Part shown: positions 15,230 to 19,039 of the stretch, piece by piece
Layout of the letters: every line of letters begins with the position of its first letter
Position numbering within the stretch: the stretch's first letter is position 1
From: JBKHDT01 sp049974825
GTDB taxonomy: Bacteria > Pseudomonadota > Gammaproteobacteria > Halothiobacillales > Halothiobacillaceae
Length of the DNA stretch: 19,039 bases
NCBI GenBank assembly: GCA_049974825.1
Contig: JBNGDJ010000042.1
Coordinates: 1-19,039 of the forward strand
Direction: 5' to 3'
Program-made: the position numbers and the translations under genes
Notes under the pieces: model-generated
What the model saw: only the letters and a program-made list of their open reading frames with translations
The model's database searches: none
Told to the model about the DNA's origin: nothing

Positions 15230-15937
15230 GTGAAAGCTTTGGCTAGTATAACCAAAACTTTTTTTCCGGCTCCATGCCTGTACTGCGGGTATCCTGCCGA
15301 CCCATCCACGGCCCTCTGCGCAGACTGTCGGCAATGCATGCCGCGCAACCACCCGGCCTGCCCCCAATGCGGGCTTGCGCTGCCTGTGGAGCACATTGGC
15401 GCCTGCGGTGCCTGCCTGCGCCGTCCGCCGCCCTTCGATGGGGCCCTGATGCCCTTGCGTTACGAAGGTCTCGTCCGGTTGCTTGTGCAGAGACTGAAGT
15501 TTTCCGGAGACCTGGCTGCCGCCCGGCCGCTCGTCGAATCATTGCAGGCCGCGGTTGCCTCCGGCCGTGACGATCAGCCGCTGCCCGACGCCCTGCTGCC
15601 CGTTCCCCTGCATCCGAGACGGCTGGCCGAACGGGGTTTCAACCAGGCAGAGCGGTTGGCTCGCCCACTGTCGAAGCAACTTGGCGTGCCGTTGTCGTTG
15701 AACTCGCTGCGTCGTGGCGTGGCTACCGCGGCACAATCGCAGCTGGATGCCCGAGCGCGCCGGCGCAATGTCCGCGGGGCGTTTGCGGTCTGCGGTCCGG
15801 TGCCTGATCACGTCGCGATAGTGGATGATGTGGTCACTACGGGCAGTACGGTCAGCGAGATCGCCCGCATCTTGCGCCGCGCCGGCTGCAAGCGGATTGA
15901 GGTTTGGGCGGCCGCCCGTGCCCCGGCGCCGGATTGA
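15230..15937 (+). CDS. comF: ComF/GntX family phosphoribosyltransferase-like protein
   Basis: This 235-residue protein has the ComF layout: an N-terminal zinc-binding region with four CXXC pairs (C16/C19, C30/C33, C44/C47, C59/C62), then a type I phosphoribosyltransferase fold with the PRPP-binding loop VAIVDDVVTTGST (195-207) and the family segment RGFNQAE (135-141). ComF proteins support DNA uptake and natural transformation; E. coli GntX is a homologue. The start is the GTG at 15230, with AAGGA 10 nt upstream; no in-frame ATG fits better. It is divergent from the bioB unit, a frequent neighbour in proteobacteria. A competence role is family knowledge, not shown by this locus. Confidence 0.93.
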   Translation: MKALASITKTFFPAPCLYCGYPADPSTALCADCRQCMPRNHPACPQCGLALPVEHIGACGACLRRPPPFDGALMPLRYEGLVRLLVQRLKFSGDLAAARPLVESLQAAVASGRDDQPLPDALLPVPLHPRRLAERGFNQAERLARPLSKQLGVPLSLNSLRRGVATAAQSQLDARARRRNVRGAFAVCGPVPDHVAIVDDVVTTGSTVSEIARILRRAGCKRIEVWAAARAPAPD

Positions 15938-15966
15938 TTGCAACGGGCTCCGTCCTCGGGCATAAT
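15938..15966 (+). promoter_or_regulatory. Sigma70-type promoter for rpmE2
   Basis: A TTGCAA (-35, 15938-15943) and CATAAT (-10, 15961-15966) are separated by exactly 17 nt and begin immediately after the comF stop. Transcription would start near 15973 and give a leader of about 107 nt before rpmE2. It is the best promoter match I found in the window. Confidence 0.55.
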
Positions 15967-15992
15967 TGCGCGCTTTGCGAAATCCCGTGCCG

Positions 15993-16020
15993 GGCGGATC
16001 GTCATCCGTGACGATCCGCC
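15993..16020 (+). promoter_or_regulatory. Perfect 12-bp hairpin in the rpmE2 leader
   Basis: Arms GGCGGATCGTCA (15993-16004) and TGACGATCCGCC (16009-16020) pair exactly around a TCCG loop. It lies downstream of the predicted rpmE2 promoter and 60 nt before the ATG, so it would be in the 5' leader. It has no U-tract. It may be the end of comF transcripts, an RNA-stabilising stem, or an autoregulatory site as in other L31 leaders. Confidence 0.5.
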
Positions 16021-16079
16021 TCGCCCCGAGGGCTGGCCAGGCCGCCCGTTGTCGAAATTACGATTAGGAAACGAAACCG

Positions 16080-16325
16080 ATGAAAGAAGGCATTCATCCC
16101 GAATACCGCCCGGTGGTCTTCCAGGATCTGGCCAGTGACTTTGCCATCCTGACCCGTTCGACCATTCGGACCAAGGAAACCATCAAGTGGGAAGACGGCA
16201 ACGAGTACCCGCTGGTGAAGGTGGAAATCTCTTCCAAGAGTCATCCCTTCTTTACCGGCAAGCGCTCGGAAGTCAACACGGCCAAGCAGGTGGACAAGTT
16301 CCGCAACCGCTACCGCAACCGTTGA
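16080..16325 (+). CDS. rpmE2: 50S ribosomal protein L31 type B (zinc-free form)
   Basis: The 81-residue protein matches the type B L31 family (E. coli YkgM): MKEGIHPEYRPVVFQD at the start, SSKSHPFFTGK in the middle and a basic C-terminus. It sits in the large subunit near the central protuberance and bridges to the small subunit. It has no cysteines, so it is the zinc-independent form that often replaces L31 type A when zinc is scarce. AGGA lies 10 nt before the ATG. The gene has its own promoter, hairpin leader and strong terminator. I saw no clear Zur box, so it may be constitutive, and it may be the only L31 of this organism. Confidence 0.97.
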   Translation: MKEGIHPEYRPVVFQDLASDFAILTRSTIRTKETIKWEDGNEYPLVKVEISSKSHPFFTGKRSEVNTAKQVDKFRNRYRNR

Positions 16326-16346
16326 TCTTCCCACCGACCGGCATGC

Positions 16347-16379
16347 AATGGGGCGCCTTCAGGCGCCCCATTTTGTTTG
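16347..16379 (+). terminator. Intrinsic terminator of rpmE2
   Basis: An 11-bp perfect stem, AATGGGGCGCC (16347-16357) with GGCGCCCCATT (16362-16372) around a TTCA loop, is followed directly by TTTGTTT. It starts 21 nt after the rpmE2 stop and is a textbook Rho-independent terminator. Confidence 0.93.
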
Positions 16380-16441
16380 TGGCACCCGGAAGGGGCGGCA
16401 TCGCTTTTTCGTGCGTGATCTGGTTTCAGGAGGACTGATTG

Positions 16442-17242
16442 ATGAGTTTGAATGGAGCGCCCGGCCCACTGCTTCGGGTTGTGTCGGCGGTTTTCTGGTT
16501 GCTGCTGGGGACGGCAGCATTTGCGCAGGAGCCTTGTCCGGTTCAAAGCAGGGACGCGCAATTGCATGTGGCCCATGTGCAGGACGGCGACACGGTGCGT
16601 TCGCGCTCCGGCGAATGGATTCGCCTGATCGGAATCGATGCGCCGGAGCTGGGGCGGGATGGCGCGCCGGACGAGCCCTTTGCCGCCGAGGCAACAGAGA
16701 CTCTGCGCGAGCTGATCGACCAGTCGGACGGCCGGGTGGTGGTTCAGGAGGGGCGGGAGCCCCGAGACCGGCACGGGCGCATGCTTGGACACCTGTTCAG
16801 CACCGAAGGCAGGAACCTGCAGCGGGTTCTGCTTGAACGGGGGCTGGTAATGCAGGTCTTTGTCGGTGAAAACCAGGCATTTGCCGACTGCCTGCAGCCC
16901 TTCGAAGAGGCCGCGCGGCAGGCGGGGCGTGGCATCTGGTCGCTGCCGGCGTATCAGCCCGGGCTGAAAAGCACCGACATTCCGCCCGAGACCCGGGGCG
17001 CGGTGATCGTGCACGGGCGCGTGGTCCGGGTGGGGCACAGCCGGCACAATGTGTGGATCAATCTGGCAGGGCGAGTTGCCCTGAAGGTTCCGCGTCGTCA
17101 TGCCGAAGGCTTCGGCGCACTGGATGCGCTTGAGGGTCGGGAGGTCCGTGCCCGAGGCTGGCTGGTGCCGGATCGAAACCGCTATCAGGACTGGCGCATG
17201 ACGCTCACCAACCCGCGGGCGCTTGAGGTCCTGGACGATTGA
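16442..17242 (+). CDS. Secreted SNase-like thermonuclease family protein
   Basis: This 266-residue protein has a signal peptide (1-29, ending AFA-Q) and a staphylococcal-nuclease OB-fold domain (about 38-170). The catalytic pattern is intact: DGDT (48-51), R61, the IDAPE block with D66 and E69, and R113 in RDRHGR, matching D21, R35, D40, E43 and R87 of S. aureus nuclease. It should cut DNA or RNA in the periplasm or outside the cell. A C-terminal region (about 185-264, starting VIVHGRVVRVG) looks like a second OB-like domain, not part of the minimal nuclease. The ATG at 16442 has a strong AGGAGG 8 nt upstream and is preferred over the adjacent TTG at 16439. The rpmE2 terminator separates it from the gene before. 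Confidence 0.9.
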   Translation: MSLNGAPGPLLRVVSAVFWLLLGTAAFAQEPCPVQSRDAQLHVAHVQDGDTVRSRSGEWIRLIGIDAPELGRDGAPDEPFAAEATETLRELIDQSDGRVVVQEGREPRDRHGRMLGHLFSTEGRNLQRVLLERGLVMQVFVGENQAFADCLQPFEEAARQAGRGIWSLPAYQPGLKSTDIPPETRGAVIVHGRVVRVGHSRHNVWINLAGRVALKVPRRHAEGFGALDALEGREVRARGWLVPDRNRYQDWRMTLTNPRALEVLDD

Positions 17243-17252
17243 ACGCAGGGCT

Positions 17253-17281
17253 GTGTCACGCGCGCGTCAATGCTTTATCAC
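17253..17281 (+). promoter_or_regulatory. Possible Pho-box-like direct repeats
   Basis: Three heptamers at exact 11-nt spacing, GTGTCAC (17253-17259), GCGTCAA (17264-17270) and TTATCAC (17275-17281), resemble the PhoB half-site CTGTCAT at 5, 4 and 4 of 7 positions. They lie 31 nt before the GT4 start. The first two also overlap a 10-nt palindrome, ACGCGCGCGT (17258-17267), so another regulator or chance is possible. Confidence 0.3.
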
Positions 17282-17311
17282 GGAGTCGTAACCTCGCTGG
17301 CCTAGGGTGGC

Positions 17312-18490
17312 ATGACATTTTTCACCCGAGCCGGATGCGTGTTCATCAGCCTGGTCACCGAAACTTTCCCGCCGGACGTCAACGGCGTGGCCACGACGCT
17401 TGAGCGCCTGCACGGCGCGCTGCAGGCAAGTGGGCACCGTTGCCAGGTGGTCTGTCCGCGCAACGGCAGCGACCGGGGCCTTGCCGACGGATTCGAGGTG
17501 CCGGGTATCAGCCTGCCGTTCTACAAAGAGGTCCGGCTCGGCTGGCCGGCCGCCCGCCGCATGGATGTTGCTTGGCGCGAGGATCCGCCGGACGTGGTTC
17601 ACATCGCGACCGAGGGGCCGCTGGGCTGGGCGGCGCTGAATACGGCGAGTCGACTGAAGCTCCCGGTCAGCTCAAGCCTGCATACAAATTTCCATGCCTA
17701 TGCCTCGCACTATCGGGCAGCTTGGCTGGCCCGACCGGTCATGCGCTACCTGCGCAATTTCCACAATCGAACCGGACTGACCTTTATTCCCACCCACGCA
17801 CAGGCGGAGTCACTGGCCAGCCAGGGTTTCGAGCGCCTGAAAGTGCTTGGCCGGGGAGTGGACGGCAGCCTGTTTCACCCGGACCGGCGTGATCCGGAGC
17901 TTCGGGCAGCCTGGGGTGCCGCCCCGGATCAGCCCGTGATCCTGCACGTGGGCCGGCTGGCGCCGGAAAAGAACCTTGAGCTGCTGGTCTCTTCAGTCCA
18001 GGCGATCCGCGAGGTCAGCCCTGAAGCTGTGGTCGTGATTGTTGGCGACGGGCCCCGACGCGAGTGGCTGGCCCGGGCCCTGCCCGGGGCGATATTTGCC
18101 GGCATGCGGCGAGGTGAAGACCTGGCTCGGCACTACGCCAGTGCGGACTGGTTCGTGTTCCCAAGTCGGACCGAGACTTTCGGGAACGTATTGATGGAGG
18201 CAATGGCCAGCGGCCTGCCTGCGATCTGCTTCGACTATGCGGCGGGAAGCCAGCTGATTCGTCATGAGGAAAACGGTTTTCTGGTACCGTGGCAGGACGA
18301 GTCAGCGTTTCTTGCACAGGTTCAGTCTCTGTCGCCCGGGTCCTCGATGCCGGCAGCGGCAATGCGCGAGGCAGCGCGTGAGCGTGCCATGTGTTTTGAC
18401 TGGCGCACGATCCAGGCCGGGTTCGAGCAAAGCCTCATTGAACTCGTGCATGGGTCGACATCCGTGATGGAAGGGAGGGAACAGGCATGA
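17312..18490 (+). CDS. GT4 glycosyltransferase, possibly lipid-directed
   Basis: This 392-residue GT-B enzyme resembles the GDP-mannose-dependent or DAG-directed GT4 group (MgtA, PimB, SqdX relatives). It starts with ISLVTETFPPDVNGVATTL (12-30), has the acceptor-side HTNFHAY (124-130), the donor-side HVGRLAPEKN (212-221) and the EX7E motif (E288-E296). There is no signal peptide or full membrane helix, consistent with a peripheral membrane enzyme. The ATG at 17312 follows AGGG at 17304-17307; a GTG at 17339 is closer to the usual family N-terminus but has a poorer ribosome binding site. It overlaps the PAP2 gene as ATGA. That pairing suggests a glycolipid product, but donor and acceptor are not readable from sequence. 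Confidence 0.88.
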   Translation: MTFFTRAGCVFISLVTETFPPDVNGVATTLERLHGALQASGHRCQVVCPRNGSDRGLADGFEVPGISLPFYKEVRLGWPAARRMDVAWREDPPDVVHIATEGPLGWAALNTASRLKLPVSSSLHTNFHAYASHYRAAWLARPVMRYLRNFHNRTGLTFIPTHAQAESLASQGFERLKVLGRGVDGSLFHPDRRDPELRAAWGAAPDQPVILHVGRLAPEKNLELLVSSVQAIREVSPEAVVVIVGDGPRREWLARALPGAIFAGMRRGEDLARHYASADWFVFPSRTETFGNVLMEAMASGLPAICFDYAAGSQLIRHEENGFLVPWQDESAFLAQVQSLSPGSSMPAAAMREAARERAMCFDWRTIQAGFEQSLIELVHGSTSVMEGREQA

Positions 18491-19035
18491 TCCCGACACG
18501 CGCACCACTCTGGCTTCATCGCTATCTGAGCTGGGAGCAGTCGTTGATGCGACTCTCCAACCGCATCCACGACCGCCGTTATTGGCGGACCTTTTTTGCT
18601 GCCTGCAGCCGACTGGGTGACGGGGTCGGCTGGTATGTCCTGACCGCCTTGGTCGTGCTGATTCATGGCCTGTCGGCTCTGCCACCCATGCTCTGGATGC
18701 TGGCCAGTGCCCTGGTGGCTGTCGGGATCTACGTGGCCATCAAGCGACTGACTGCCCGACCGCGGCCAATGCACGCTCACAGCGGCATCCATCACAGCGT
18801 CGCACCGCTGGACCAGTACAGCTTTCCTTCTGGGCACACGCTCCATGCGGTGAACTTCACCGTGCAGCTGGTGGCCTTCGTGCCGGAACTGGCCTGGCTG
18901 CTCGTTCCGTTCGCTCTGGCCATTGCGGCCTCGCGCCTGGTGCTTGGCCTGCACTATTTTTCCGACGTGCTGGTCGGTGCCGCGTTGGGTGGTGCGATCG
19001 CCTACGCGACGCTCTATCTTCAGTCGGTCTTCTAA
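18487..19035 (+). CDS. PAP2-family membrane phosphatase
   Basis: This 182-residue integral membrane phosphatase has all three parts of the PAP2 catalytic motif: KX6RP (K86 to R93-P94), PSGH (114-117) and SRX5HX3D (S149, R150, H156, D160). Several hydrophobic helices are present (about 47-61, 66-83, 122-145, 158-178). Family members dephosphorylate phosphatidic acid, undecaprenyl pyrophosphate or lipid A phosphates. Being coupled to the GT4 gene by an ATGA overlap suggests it makes diacylglycerol or recycles a lipid carrier for that enzyme. The gene ends with TAA 4 nt before the window edge, so it is complete; whether more genes of the unit follow is unknown. Confidence 0.92.
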   Translation: MIPTRAPLWLHRYLSWEQSLMRLSNRIHDRRYWRTFFAACSRLGDGVGWYVLTALVVLIHGLSALPPMLWMLASALVAVGIYVAIKRLTARPRPMHAHSGIHHSVAPLDQYSFPSGHTLHAVNFTVQLVAFVPELAWLLVPFALAIAASRLVLGLHYFSDVLVGAALGGAIAYATLYLQSVF

Positions 19036-19039
19036 GGAA

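Noticed and set aside
15938..16079. Zur box upstream of rpmE2
   Set aside because: Zinc-free L31 genes are often under Zur, but no GTTATANTATAAC-like palindrome is visible; the CATAAT fits a -10 element better.

Overview
The window is GC-rich, densely packed chromosomal DNA from a proteobacterium, most likely a gammaproteobacterium. The evidence is a murJ-ribF pair, a tesA gene divergent from a ybbA-ybbP ABC transporter as in Escherichia coli, an LpxL/HtrB-type lipid A acyltransferase, GntX/ComF, and a zinc-free L31 ribosomal protein. A complete sucrose operon suggests a lineage that accumulates sucrose as an osmolyte, as halophilic and methylotrophic or chemolithotrophic proteobacteria do. 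The genus cannot be fixed from the sequence alone. I see no tRNA, rRNA, CRISPR array, intact mobile element or phage gene.

Layout. (1) 74-1836, minus strand: a lipid A acyltransferase followed by a family 2 glycosyltransferase, overlapping by 4 nt; this looks like an LPS assembly unit. (2) 1976-2434: an unrecognised 68-residue gene with a TTG start, then an intergenic stretch with two perfect hairpins. (3) 2435-5725, minus strand: tesA, murJ (lipid II flippase) and ribF (FAD synthesis). (4) 5724-8881, plus strand: ybbA and ybbP, whose first start codon overlaps that of tesA in a shared CATG. (5) 8985-13473, plus strand: GH100 neutral invertase, sucrose-phosphate synthase and sucrose-phosphate phosphatase, joined by two ATGA overlaps. 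(6) 13513-14920, minus strand: a small three-helix membrane protein and biotin synthase. (7) 15230-17242, plus strand: comF, rpmE2 (L31 type B, with its own promoter, a structured leader and a strong terminator) and a secreted SNase-like nuclease. (8) 17312-19035, plus strand: a GT4 glycosyltransferase and a PAP2 lipid phosphatase, possibly PhoB-controlled.

How the genes work together. The sucrose operon encodes UDP-glucose/fructose-6-phosphate condensation (SPS), dephosphorylation (SPP) and cleavage (invertase), so synthesis and breakdown are made from one message. The HAD domain fused to SPS has lost key catalytic residues, which explains the separate SPP gene. Several other units concern the envelope: lipid A acylation plus glycosyl transfer, lipid II flipping, TesA-YbbAP, and the GT4-PAP2 pair, where PAP2 could supply diacylglycerol to the glycosyltransferase. 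Six gene pairs in the window share an identical 4-nt ATGA stop/start overlap, which points to widespread translational coupling.

The most interesting points are the invertase-SPS-SPP operon with its degenerate SPS phosphatase domain, the structured rpmE2 leader, the 11-nt-spaced direct repeats upstream of GT4-PAP2, the orphan 68-residue gene beside a hairpin-rich spacer, and the overlapping tesA/ybbA start codons. I found no clearly new multi-gene system.
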